Shown in pieces: positions 1-6,868 of a stretch of 25,462 nt of DNA. Under the pieces are notes generated by a model. The model was not told the origin of the DNA and ran no database searches. It was given only the letters and a program-made list of their open reading frames with translations. A program made the translations under genes and the position numbers. The stretch comes from Acidobacteriaceae bacterium UBA1795 (lineage in GTDB: Bacteria > Acidobacteriota > Terriglobia > Terriglobales > Acidobacteriaceae), in the NCBI GenBank assembly GCA_002314435.1, contig DCFV01000006.1, positions 1 through 25,462 of the forward strand. Reading direction: 5' to 3'. The first letter of the stretch is position 1, and every line of letters starts with the position of its first letter.

Positions 1-638
1 TCGTAGTCGCCCCACGTCGAGCCCGTCGACCAGCCGCCCACCGTCACACCGGCCTTTTCCGCCACATCTGTGAAGGTGCCGTCGTGGTTATTGTGGTAGA
101 GGCGGTTCTTGCCCCAGTTCGTCACGTAGATGTCTGGCCAGCCGTCGCCGTCATAGTCGGCAATCGAAACGCCGATACCCCAGCGGTCGTTCGTTACACC
201 CGCCTTCGCCGCCACATCGGTAAAGGTGCCGTCGTGGTTGTTGTGGAACAGCGCTGCATGCGGCGGCGTCTCTTTGCCGTCCAGCGCGTCAAACGTCGAG
301 CCGGTCACAACGTAGATGTCCAGCCAGCCGTCGTTGTCATAGTCGATCAGCCCCACACCGCCGCCCTTGGTTTCGATGATGTAGGTCTTCGCCGGCGTGC
401 CCATCTTGTGGGTCCACTTCGTCAGCCCGGCTTTTTCGCTTGTGTCTTCAAATACGATCGGGCCGCTCTTCACAAAGCCGCCTGCCGTAATCGGTCGGTG
501 CTGCGCGTCCAGTTGCGCCGCATGCGGCGACTCGGCCGCCGAGCCCATCGGTTGTACAGGGGAAGGGGACTGCGCCAGGGCGGGAACCACCGCCACCATC
601 AGCGCACTGATTGCAATTCTGGGCAACACGGGGAACAT
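1..638 (-). CDS. Secreted FG-GAP/VCBS repeat protein, N-terminal part (runs off window)
   Basis: The first 212 or so residues of a secreted protein are present; the C-terminus lies beyond base 1. The N-terminus (MFPVLPRIAISALMVAVVPA, then LAQS) reads as a signal peptide. From about residue 75 there are FG-GAP/VCBS units with acidic calcium-type loops: DYDNDGWLDIY, then HNNHDGTFTDVAAKAG, then DYDGDGWPDIY. Such units fold as beta-propeller blades. The pattern matches the CRTAC1/ASPIC-UnbV-like proteins common in acidobacteria and planctomycetes; the usual C-terminal ASPIC domain would be outside the window. The function is unknown in this family. It lies 88 bp downstream of the Rrf2 gene on the same strand, so cotranscription is possible. 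No Shine-Dalgarno is seen before the chosen ATG. The start was picked because it gives a clean signal peptide. Confidence 0.85.
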   Translation of the reverse strand, partial: MFPVLPRIAISALMVAVVPALAQSPSPVQPMGSAAESPHAAQLDAQHRPITAGGFVKSGPIVFEDTSEKAGLTKWTHKMGTPAKTYIIETKGGGVGLIDYDNDGWLDIYVVTGSTFDALDGKETPPHAALFHNNHDGTFTDVAAKAGVTNDRWGIGVSIADYDGDGWPDIYVTNWGKNRLYHNNHDGTFTDVAEKAGVTVGGWSTGSTWGDY

Positions 639-645
639 GCGTGCC

Positions 646-651
646 AGTATA
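646..651 (-). promoter_or_regulatory. Possible -10 element for a leaderless FG-GAP transcript
   Basis: The minus strand reads TATACT at 651-646, seven bases before the ATG at 638. There is no Shine-Dalgarno between the two. If used, transcription would start at or next to the ATG, giving a leaderless mRNA. No good -35 box was found 16-18 bp upstream, so this is weak. Confidence 0.25.
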
Positions 652-726
652 CGGGGCCGTCGTAGCTCCAGTCTCGACCGAAAGTTGGAGCTGCACTCGC
701 AGATTCAGAGAGGGATCAAGCTCCTC

Positions 727-1212
727 TTACAGCAGGGCGCTCTTCCGAGCCGGCAGCAGTGTCACCAGCCCCGCCGAGCGGCGTGGCCCCGCCTGCTCCC
801 CGGCCATCTCGCTGATTGATGCACTCGTCAGCACATCCATCATGGCCTGCTGCGCGCGCACCCAAACCGGATGAGCCGGGCAGTGCGGCTTGCGCCCGCA
901 GTTCTCGCCCGAGATCAGGCATGTATTCAGGTGGATTGGTCCGTCGATCGCTTCGATCACGTCGTACATCGAGGCTCCGCGCCCTTCGGGCAATATGGCG
1001 AAGCCGCCTGACTTGCCCCGCCACGACGAGATCAGCCTCGCGTGCGCAAGCGCCTGCAGCACCTTCGAGAGAAAACTCTCCGGCGTGTCCGTGGCCTCTG
1101 CCAGCGCGGGCAAAAGCGTCCGTTCGCCCAGTGGCCGCCCAGCCAGGTACACCATCACGCGGACCCCGTAATCGGCCGCGCGCGTCAGTTGCATTGATGA
1201 GTTCTGCTTCAT
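727..1212 (-). CDS. Rrf2-family transcriptional regulator (IscR/NsrR-like)
   Basis: A 161-residue winged-helix DNA-binding protein of the Rrf2 family. The N-terminal block (MQLTRAADYGVRVMVYLA) and the wing block (SSWRGKSGGFAI) are typical. Three cysteines, C98, C105 and C111 (spacing C-x6-C-x5-C, in NTCLISGENCGRKPHC), lie where IscR, NsrR and RirA ligate an Fe-S cluster; IscR and NsrR usually have C-x5-C-x5-C. This suggests sensing of Fe-S status, NO or redox, but the ligand cannot be told from sequence. It is divergent from the cytochrome operon starting at 1496, so that operon is the most likely target, with autoregulation likely too. A second in-frame ATG at 1194 would start directly at MQLTRAADYG and is an equally good start; neither has a clear ribosome site. 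Confidence 0.88.
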   Translation of the reverse strand: MKQNSSMQLTRAADYGVRVMVYLAGRPLGERTLLPALAEATDTPESFLSKVLQALAHARLISSWRGKSGGFAILPEGRGASMYDVIEAIDGPIHLNTCLISGENCGRKPHCPAHPVWVRAQQAMMDVLTSASISEMAGEQAGPRRSAGLVTLLPARKSALL

Positions 1213-1300
1213 AAATTCGAGTTGCGTGCGGTGCACAGCCAGGGTCCCGGTCACTCCAAAAGCCGCGTCAGCAACCACTCGCAAGCAGAGAGTATCCGAG

Positions 1301-1366
1301 CCTGTCACAGCGGAATGTGTTCATCGTCACAGACCTTGGGTCGTACTGTCACGTAAATATGAGCCG
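1301..1366. promoter_or_regulatory. Three GTCAC direct repeats at 22-bp spacing in the divergent control region
   Basis: GTCAC occurs at 1304-1308, 1326-1330 and 1348-1352, exactly 22 bp apart each time, so all copies face the same side of the helix. The contexts are CCTGTCACAG, ATCGTCACAG and ACTGTCACGT. The first copy contains the interrupted palindrome CTGT-C-ACAG. The array sits between the Rrf2 gene and the cytochrome operon and could be a multi-site operator for Rrf2 or another regulator. No binding protein can be assigned from sequence, and no convincing -35/-10 pair was found. Confidence 0.4.
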
Positions 1367-1495
1367 TTCCCTCGAAATTGGAGAGAAACGGTCCAAAATG
1401 ATCCGGCACCCGTGCGCTGCCCTGCTGCCTAGCAGCGTGAGCCCGTACGCAGGCCTCAGCACGGTTCGTGAAGTGAAAGGAAGCTGCAAGGCATC

Positions 1496-2608
1496 ATGCA
1501 TCCATTTCCCGCTGTAGATCCCATTCCTTTGCCCGCGCCAATCTGGCTCTTCAAGCTGCTCCACATCGTCACCCTGGCGCTGCACTTCGTCGCGGTGGAG
1601 ATGCTTTTGGGCGGCCTGTTGCTCGCCGTGGTGTTCAGCCTCTTCCGCTCCTCGCCGCAGGCGCATGTGGCAGCCCGTGCCATCGCCAGGCGCCTCACCG
1701 TTGTCATGACGTACGTGATCAACCTAGGCGTTCCGCCGCTCCTGTTCGCGCAGGTGCTCTACGGCCGCGCGCTCTACACCTCGAGCGTGCTCATCGGCGC
1801 CTACTGGATCGCCATCATCCTCATCCTCATGGCCACCTACTGGCTGCTCTACCAGTTCTCTGCGCGCCTCGACGCCGGAAAGTCAGCCTGGCATATCGGC
1901 CTCGGTGCCTGGCTGCTGGCGGGCTTCATCGCGCGTCTGCTCTCCACCAACATGACGCTGATGCTGCGCCCCGAAGTCTGGCACGACATGTACATGTCGT
2001 CGGCAGCGGGCATCTATCTGCCCACCGGCGATCCCACCACCGAGCCGCGCTGGCTTCTGATGATGGCCGGAGGCCTCTTCATCAGCGGCCTGTGGATGAT
2101 CTACCTCGCCCCGCGCTCCACCTTCACGGCCGACGAACAGAAGTTCCTCGCCGGCGTTGGCGGTAAGGTTGCCGCGGTCTGCGGGCTCATCTACATCGCG
2201 GCAGGCTTCTGGGCCAATGCCGTGCAGCCCGAGGCAGTCAAGACCGGCCTCGCCACGCACCCGCTTTACCACTTCGCCACCTTCGCCGGCTTCGGCTGGG
2301 TAGCGCTTGTCGCAGTGGCCGTCGTGCTCGGCGCATATGCGGGCTTCGGCAAGGTGGCCGCAGGCTGGCTCGCATGGGCCGGCGCGCTCGTCGCCCTGCT
2401 CATCGAGATCACCTTCACCGTCTATCGCGACGCCGTCCGTGACCTCACCCTGCTCAGCAAGGGCTACGACGTGTGGGATCGCGTCGTTGTCACCAACTGG
2501 TCGGTCGTCGGCCTGTTTCTCGTCTTGTTCGTCGCCGGGCTCGGCGTTATCGGATGGCTCATCTCCGTCGTGGCCCGCGCGCAGAAAGTGATGGAGGGCG
2601 CGGCCTGA
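1496..2608 (+). CDS. CydA-like integral membrane subunit without heme c domain (A'-like)
   Basis: A 370-residue membrane protein with about nine hydrophobic segments (roughly 20-50, 68-90, 97-120, 134-155, 185-205, 222-245, 260-285, 290-308, 336-360). It appears distantly related to the CydA-like protein encoded at 4235. The stretch DPTTEPRWLLMMAGG followed by FISGLW lines up with NPTYWPSLLMRVGV followed by SLAGVW in that protein. An N..LMLRP motif and a late YRDAVRDL also have counterparts there. His23, His30 and His163 are candidate heme ligands. It is the first gene of a four-gene operon, 19 bp before the Rieske gene, with AAAGGAAG about 12 bases before its ATG. The likely role is partner subunit of a bd-superfamily complex, replacing CydB. 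The paralogy was seen by eye only; a CydB-like or unrelated membrane partner remains possible. Confidence 0.7.
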   Translation: MHPFPAVDPIPLPAPIWLFKLLHIVTLALHFVAVEMLLGGLLLAVVFSLFRSSPQAHVAARAIARRLTVVMTYVINLGVPPLLFAQVLYGRALYTSSVLIGAYWIAIILILMATYWLLYQFSARLDAGKSAWHIGLGAWLLAGFIARLLSTNMTLMLRPEVWHDMYMSSAAGIYLPTGDPTTEPRWLLMMAGGLFISGLWMIYLAPRSTFTADEQKFLAGVGGKVAAVCGLIYIAAGFWANAVQPEAVKTGLATHPLYHFATFAGFGWVALVAVAVVLGAYAGFGKVAAGWLAWAGALVALLIEITFTVYRDAVRDLTLLSKGYDVWDRVVVTNWSVVGLFLVLFVAGLGVIGWLISVVARAQKVMEGAA

Positions 2609-2627
2609 GCCGGCGCGAATCGAATCT

Positions 2628-3119
2628 ATGAGTGATGTCCTGAATGTTCCACACATCGTGAAAGACTCTGCCGAGCCCGGCGAGCAGCGCACCCGCCGTG
2701 CGTTTCTCATCGCCGCCGGAGCAGCGGGCTTGGCCTACACCGCCGCGCTCGCCTACCCCATCTACCGTTACCTCGCCTCACCGCAGGAGATGGAAGCCAG
2801 CGCCACTGCCGTCACTGAGGTCACCCTGAAGGACGCGCAAAAGCTGCTCGCCGGTTCTGTGCTCATGTTCAAATTTGGCAGCTCGCCGGCCATGCTCATT
2901 CATCACCAGGATGGCCGCTGGATCGCGCTCACTGCTGTCTGCACTCACCTGGGCTGCACCGTCCAGTACGAGTCCGCGGCCGACCGCATCCACTGCGGAT
3001 GCCACGGCGGTGTCTACAACCCCTACACCGGCGCCAACGTCAGCGGGCCTCCGCCCAAGCCGCTCAAGCTCTTCAAGGTCGCCGTCGGCGATGCCGGAGT
3101 AAATGTCTCGCGCGCTTAA
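2628..3119 (+). CDS. Rieske [2Fe-2S] protein of a bc/b6f-type complex
   Basis: A 163-residue Rieske protein with one N-terminal anchor. RTRRAFLIAAG (21-31) looks like a twin-arginine signal, as expected for a cofactor protein exported folded. The cluster motifs are C105-T-H107-L-G-C110 and C123-G-C125-H126, giving two Cys and two His ligands plus the usual disulfide cysteines. The second box reads CGCHGGVY, where bc1 proteins usually have CPCHGSHY. The Ser that hydrogen-bonds the cluster is thus Gly while the Tyr is kept. In known Rieske proteins, loss of that Ser lowers the midpoint potential, so a lower-potential, perhaps menaquinol-linked, centre is inferred. The gene is followed 17 bp later by cytochrome b. 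Electrons would go from quinol to this centre and then to a heme c. Confidence 0.95.
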   Translation: MSDVLNVPHIVKDSAEPGEQRTRRAFLIAAGAAGLAYTAALAYPIYRYLASPQEMEASATAVTEVTLKDAQKLLAGSVLMFKFGSSPAMLIHHQDGRWIALTAVCTHLGCTVQYESAADRIHCGCHGGVYNPYTGANVSGPPPKPLKLFKVAVGDAGVNVSRA

Positions 3120-3136
3120 GTGAAAAGGATCAAAGC

Positions 3137-4219
3137 ATGACATCGAAAACTGCTTCCATTTACGACTGGGTCGATGAGCGCCTGGGGCTTAGTGAGATTG
3201 CCGCCTTCGCGCGCCACAAGCAGGTCCCGGTTCATTCGCAATCCTTCTGGTACTACTGGGGCGGCATCTCGCTGTTCCTCTTCCTGGTGCAGTGCTTCAC
3301 CGGCGTGCTGCTGCTGGTCTACTACCACCCCGGCGCAGACGCCTACGAATCGGTCCGCCAGATCACCTTCGTCATGCACTTCGGATGGCTCATCCGTTCG
3401 GCGCACTCCTGGTCCGCCAACCTGATGATCTTCTCCATCCTCGTGCACATGTTCTCGGTCTACTTCATGAAGGCCTACCGCAAGCCGCGCGAGTTCGGCT
3501 GGCTCAGCGGTATGGCCTTGCTCGGACTTGCATCGGTCTTCGGTTTCTCCGGCTACCTGCTGCCCATGGACGAGCTCAGCTACTTCGCCACCAAAGTAGG
3601 CCTCGAGATTCCCGCGGCAATCCCCTGGGTCGGCCCCATCATCGGCAACATGTTGCGCGGCGGCATGCAGGTCAACGAGTTTACTGTGCAGCGCTTCTTC
3701 GCTCTCCACGTCGTCGTGCTGCCTGCGCTCTTCCTGCCCCTGCTCGGCTTCCACCTCTGGCTGGTGCAGCGCCACGGCAACGCCATGCCCCCCAGCGAAG
3801 AAGCCAAGCCTGTTGCCGAGCGCAAGACCATGCCCTTCTTCCCTAACTTCCTGCGCAAGGATCTGGGCATGTGGCTGGTCTCACTCAACATTCTCGCGCT
3901 GCTGGCCTCAGTCTTTCCCTGGACACTGGGCAAGCCCGCGGACATGCTCGTGCCCGCCCCCATCGGCATTCATCCCGAGTGGTACTTCATGAGCCCGTTT
4001 GAAATGCTCAAGATGCTTGGATCAGTGCTGCCCGGCGAGGCCGGCGAAATCGCGGGCATTCTCGTCTTCACCCTCGGCATAGTGCTCTGGCTGCTGATTC
4101 CGTTCTACGACGGCAGCAAAGAGGCGGGTCGCCGCGGCCGCGCCGCTCATTACTTTGGCCTGCTCGCAGTCTTCGCATTGCTGGCCACCACGGTCATTGG
4201 CTACTGGACCATTCGTTAA
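3137..4219 (+). CDS. Cytochrome b (b6-like N-terminal half fused to subunit IV-like half)
   Basis: A 360-residue cytochrome b, the quinol-oxidising membrane core of a bc/b6f-type complex. The N-terminus (SIYDWVDERL) closely resembles chloroplast b6. Heme ligands are H90/H104 (13 between) and H191/H206 (14 between); the second spacing is b6-like. The Qo-site PEWY motif is at 280-283, so the subunit IV-like part is in the same chain. The position of b6 Cys35, which binds heme c-i, aligns with Tyr40, so that extra heme is probably absent. The reading frame stays open upstream to 2999 but overlaps the Rieske gene. The ATG at 3137 was chosen for its AAAAGGATC site and for giving a b6-like N-terminus. 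No cytochrome c1 or f gene follows; the heme c is in the next gene, 15 bp on. Confidence 0.95.
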   Translation: MTSKTASIYDWVDERLGLSEIAAFARHKQVPVHSQSFWYYWGGISLFLFLVQCFTGVLLLVYYHPGADAYESVRQITFVMHFGWLIRSAHSWSANLMIFSILVHMFSVYFMKAYRKPREFGWLSGMALLGLASVFGFSGYLLPMDELSYFATKVGLEIPAAIPWVGPIIGNMLRGGMQVNEFTVQRFFALHVVVLPALFLPLLGFHLWLVQRHGNAMPPSEEAKPVAERKTMPFFPNFLRKDLGMWLVSLNILALLASVFPWTLGKPADMLVPAPIGIHPEWYFMSPFEMLKMLGSVLPGEAGEIAGILVFTLGIVLWLLIPFYDGSKEAGRRGRAAHYFGLLAVFALLATTVIGYWTIR

Positions 4220-4234
4220 GAGGCAGACGCAATC

Positions 4235-5644
4235 ATGAACTATCCTTTCTGGAATATTCCGCATCTTGGCTCTGGCTGGGTCATCGGTATCATGGCCATC
4301 TTTCATGTGGTCATCTCGCAGTTTGCCGTAGGCGGCGGACTCTACCTGCCCATGGCCGAGCGAAAAGCGCTGCGCATGACCGATCCCGCGCTGCGCTCTG
4401 CGTGGCTCAAGCAACTCGCCAGCCACTCCAAATTCTTCCTTATCCTCACCGGTGTCTTCGGCACCGTCACCGGCGTGGGCATCTGGTTCGCCATCGGCCT
4501 CACGCACCCTGAGGCCACCAGCACGCTCATCCACAACTTCGTCTTCGGCTGGGCCATGGAGTGGGTCTTCTTCATACTCGAGCTCACCACCGTAGCCGTC
4601 TATTACTACACGTGGAACCGCATCGACGAGGAACTCCACCTCAAGGTGGGCTGGTGCTACGCGGGCTTTTCCGCCGCCACACTCATCATCATCAACGGCA
4701 TCCTGGCCTTCATGCTCACGCCCGGCAGCACCTGGCTCGCCGTCGCCGGTACCGGGCAGGAAGCCAGCAAATTCTGGAACGCCTTCTTCAATCCCACCTA
4801 CTGGCCCAGCCTGCTCATGCGCGTCGGTGTCTGCACATCGTTGGCTGGCGTCTGGGCGCTCATCACCTCCAGCCGCATGGACGGCGACAAGGAACCCGCG
4901 CTCAAGGCCAGCATGGTCAAGTGGAGCGTCAAGTGGCTCGTGCCCTCGTTCGTGGCCACGCCATTCCTGCTCGTGTGGTACCTCTTCATGGTGCCCGCCT
5001 CGCAGCGTGCGCTGCTCACCCTCGGCATCGACACCATCAACTCCGGCACCTTCTCCACTGTCACCCGGATGGCCCTCATCATCGTCATCACCTCGGCCAC
5101 TATCATCGGCGTCGCCTACTTCCTCGCCTATCGCAACCCGGTAGACTTCAACCTCTCGCATGCTTTAGCCGTATTGCTGCTTGCCTACATTGCCACCGGA
5201 GCAGGTGAGTATAGCCGCGAAATGCTGCGCAAGCCGTACGTCATTGGCAATTGGATGTACTCCAACGGCGTGCGCGTGCCGTACGCCAAACGCATCAACA
5301 CCGAGGGTTACCTTGTCCATTCCAATTGGGTGTGGAGCAAGGACGGCGCACCCACCACCAGCTACTCGCGAGGGGAAGCTATCTTCCGCGGCGAGTGCGG
5401 CTCCTGCCACACGCTCGACGGTTACCGCCCGCTCCGCCAGCTCCTCAGCGGCCGCGACCAAGCCTCGATCCGCAACATGATCGTCATGCTTCACGATTAC
5501 AAGGACGACTCGCCCTATAAGAAATTCATGCCGCCTATGGTTGGAACGCAGCACGACGTAGACGACTTGGTCAATTACCTCAACGCGCAGGTTAACCCTG
5601 CACCAACCTCTGGACAGAAGCCCATCCTTACCGCGCAGAAATAG
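4235..5644 (+). CDS. CydA-like oxidase subunit with fused C-terminal cytochrome c domain
   Basis: 469 residues: a cytochrome bd subunit I-like membrane part (about 15-325) plus a c-type heme domain (about 375-455). CydA features by eye: H24 near E. coli H19; ELTTVAVYYYTW (116-127) aligned to ESTFVGLFFFGW, so E116 matches E107; M279 near the b558 ligand M393; and R332-K-P-Y-V-I-G in place of the RQPWAIG part of the GRQPW motif. The b558 ligand H186 appears to align with Met195. The long Q-loop of true CydA is not recognisable; only a short polar loop (212-232) lies there. The C-terminal domain has C388-G-S-C391-H392 and a candidate axial Met435 in MPPM. This resembles the heme c-bearing CydA-like branches of the bd superfamily. 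Likely role: terminal oxidase or related reductase core fed through heme c. O2 as substrate is not proven. Confidence 0.88.
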   Translation: MNYPFWNIPHLGSGWVIGIMAIFHVVISQFAVGGGLYLPMAERKALRMTDPALRSAWLKQLASHSKFFLILTGVFGTVTGVGIWFAIGLTHPEATSTLIHNFVFGWAMEWVFFILELTTVAVYYYTWNRIDEELHLKVGWCYAGFSAATLIIINGILAFMLTPGSTWLAVAGTGQEASKFWNAFFNPTYWPSLLMRVGVCTSLAGVWALITSSRMDGDKEPALKASMVKWSVKWLVPSFVATPFLLVWYLFMVPASQRALLTLGIDTINSGTFSTVTRMALIIVITSATIIGVAYFLAYRNPVDFNLSHALAVLLLAYIATGAGEYSREMLRKPYVIGNWMYSNGVRVPYAKRINTEGYLVHSNWVWSKDGAPTTSYSRGEAIFRGECGSCHTLDGYRPLRQLLSGRDQASIRNMIVMLHDYKDDSPYKKFMPPMVGTQHDVDDLVNYLNAQVNPAPTSGQKPILTAQK

Positions 5645-5675
5645 TTCCGCAGCTTCCCTCCACTGCAAGCACAAA

Positions 5676-5698
5676 AAGGCCCGCTCTTGGCGGGCCTT
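5676..5698. terminator. Bidirectional Rho-independent terminator
   Basis: A perfect 9-bp stem AAGGCCCGC / GCGGGCCTT with a 5-base loop (TCTTG) lies between the convergent genes ending at 5644 and 5707. On the minus strand the stem runs straight into a T tract (complement of the A run at 5673-5677); on the plus strand a T-rich stretch follows. It ends the cytochrome operon and the sensor-kinase operon. Confidence 0.88.
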
Positions 5699-5706
5699 CA
5701 GTGTTT

Positions 5707-6219
5707 CTATTCTTTCCCCAACTCGTACGGAATTCCAAACCGTCCGATCTGGATCAACGCCTTCGTTCCCGGCGGCCAGATGTGCAAACTCGTGATGCCC
5801 TTCGACCCCACGATCAGGTGTGCATCCGTCGTGCCCACCAGTGCCCCCGTCGCGGCCTCGTTGAAGTGCACGCTTAGCGCATCGGCTTCATGCGTGTAGC
5901 CAAACACATACTCACCCGGCTTCAGCGCGATGCCCCCGATGCGCACCGGCGCCTGCACAATCAGGTAGTGCGAGTACTTGCCGTCGGCCGAGTAGCCCGC
6001 CGTGATCAGAACCACGCCCGCAATGTAACGACCGTGGCTGTTCACAATGCCGCTCGCCGTGCGCCTCTCCGTCTCGATGTGTTCCTTCTCCACCGGAGCC
6101 CGCGCCGGCAGCAGAGACGCCAGCTCTCCATCGGAGGCTTGGCGCCACACGCTCTTTTGCGCGCTCGCGCCCGCAACCGCCAACAACATCACCACTGCAA
6201 CTAGAAGGATTCTCTTCAT
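5707..6219 (-). CDS. Small secreted protein of unknown function, last gene of the kinase operon
   Basis: A 170-residue protein with a clear signal peptide (MKRILLVAVVMLLAVAGASA, cleavage before Q). The mature part is mostly predicted beta-strand with no Cys and no catalytic motif that I recognise. Recurrent short hydrophobic strands (YIAGVVLITAGYS, YSHYLIVQAPVRIGGI) suggest a small beta-sandwich or barrel, but this is a guess. Its ATG overlaps the stop of the response regulator gene by four bases (ATGA type), so translation is probably coupled. That places it in the signalling operon, perhaps as an output or as a periplasmic accessory of the sensor. I do not recognise a named family. Confidence 0.8.
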   Translation of the reverse strand: MKRILLVAVVMLLAVAGASAQKSVWRQASDGELASLLPARAPVEKEHIETERRTASGIVNSHGRYIAGVVLITAGYSADGKYSHYLIVQAPVRIGGIALKPGEYVFGYTHEADALSVHFNEAATGALVGTTDAHLIVGSKGITSLHIWPPGTKALIQIGRFGIPYELGKE

Positions 6220-6866
6220 GGCTTCGGCTTCCTCAGGGATTCGAGCGGCACAATTCCTCGTTGAATGGCCGCCGTTGCTGCCTGAGTGCGATCCGTCACA
6301 CCCAGCTTGCCCAGCAGACTGTTGATGTGCGTCTTCACCGTGGCCTCCGAGATTTCGAGCTCCGTCGCAATCTCCTTGTTGCTCTTGCCGCGCACAATCT
6401 GCTCTAGCACGTCGCTCTCGCGCGGCGTCAGTTCCTCGGTGCCCATGCGCTCGGCCAGCTTCTGCGCAATCGCCGGCGGAATATGCGATTTGCCCGCATG
6501 CACCGTGCGAATCGTCGCGATCAACTCGTCCGTCGTCATGCCTTTCAGCAGATATGCACGTGCTCCGGCCTGCAGAGCGCGATAGATGTCCTCGTCGCCG
6601 TCATAGGTCGTCAGCACAATAAAGCGCGCCTGCGGCGTCTCCATGCGTACGCGCTGAATCACGTCCACTCCACCCATGCGCGGCAGCCGCAGATCAATCA
6701 GCGTGATATTCGGCTGGTGCTTGCGGAACTGCGCAATTGCTTCCACACCGTCCGCCGCTTCACCCACCACCTCGATGCCGTCTACCACGTTCAACAGTGC
6801 CACCAGGCCTTGGCGTACAACGTGGTGATCTTCCACCACTAGTACGCGAATCGGTTCCTGTTCCAC
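6216..6866 (-). CDS. NarL/LuxR-family two-component response regulator
   Basis: A 216-residue regulator. The receiver domain (about 6-122) has the acidic pair E12-D13, phospho-acceptor D58 (LIDLRLPRMGG), T86/T87 and K108, all expected for phosphotransfer. A LuxR-type helix-turn-helix fills about 148-205, with ELTPRESDVLEQIVRGKSNK and then TVKTHINSLLGKLG. It starts with GTG two bases after the kinase stop; the ribosome site GAGAGG lies in the last codons of the kinase gene, which points to coupled translation. The cognate kinase is the adjacent HisKA_3 protein, a standard pairing. Target genes cannot be told from the window. Confidence 0.96.
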   Translation of the reverse strand: MEQEPIRVLVVEDHHVVRQGLVALLNVVDGIEVVGEAADGVEAIAQFRKHQPNITLIDLRLPRMGGVDVIQRVRMETPQARFIVLTTYDGDEDIYRALQAGARAYLLKGMTTDELIATIRTVHAGKSHIPPAIAQKLAERMGTEELTPRESDVLEQIVRGKSNKEIATELEISEATVKTHINSLLGKLGVTDRTQAATAAIQRGIVPLESLRKPKP

Positions 6867-6868
6867 GT

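Noticed and set aside
1250..1254. A fourth GTCAC upstream of the triple repeat
   Set aside because: It is 54 bp from the next copy, out of the 22-bp phase, and lacks the shared flanks.
4022..5161. A 379-codon open frame on the minus strand opposite cytochrome b and the CydA-like gene
   Set aside because: Its product is rich in Gly, Asp, Glu and Arg with no fold or motif. It mirrors a well-supported operon on the other strand, as expected for antisense frames in G/C-biased genes.
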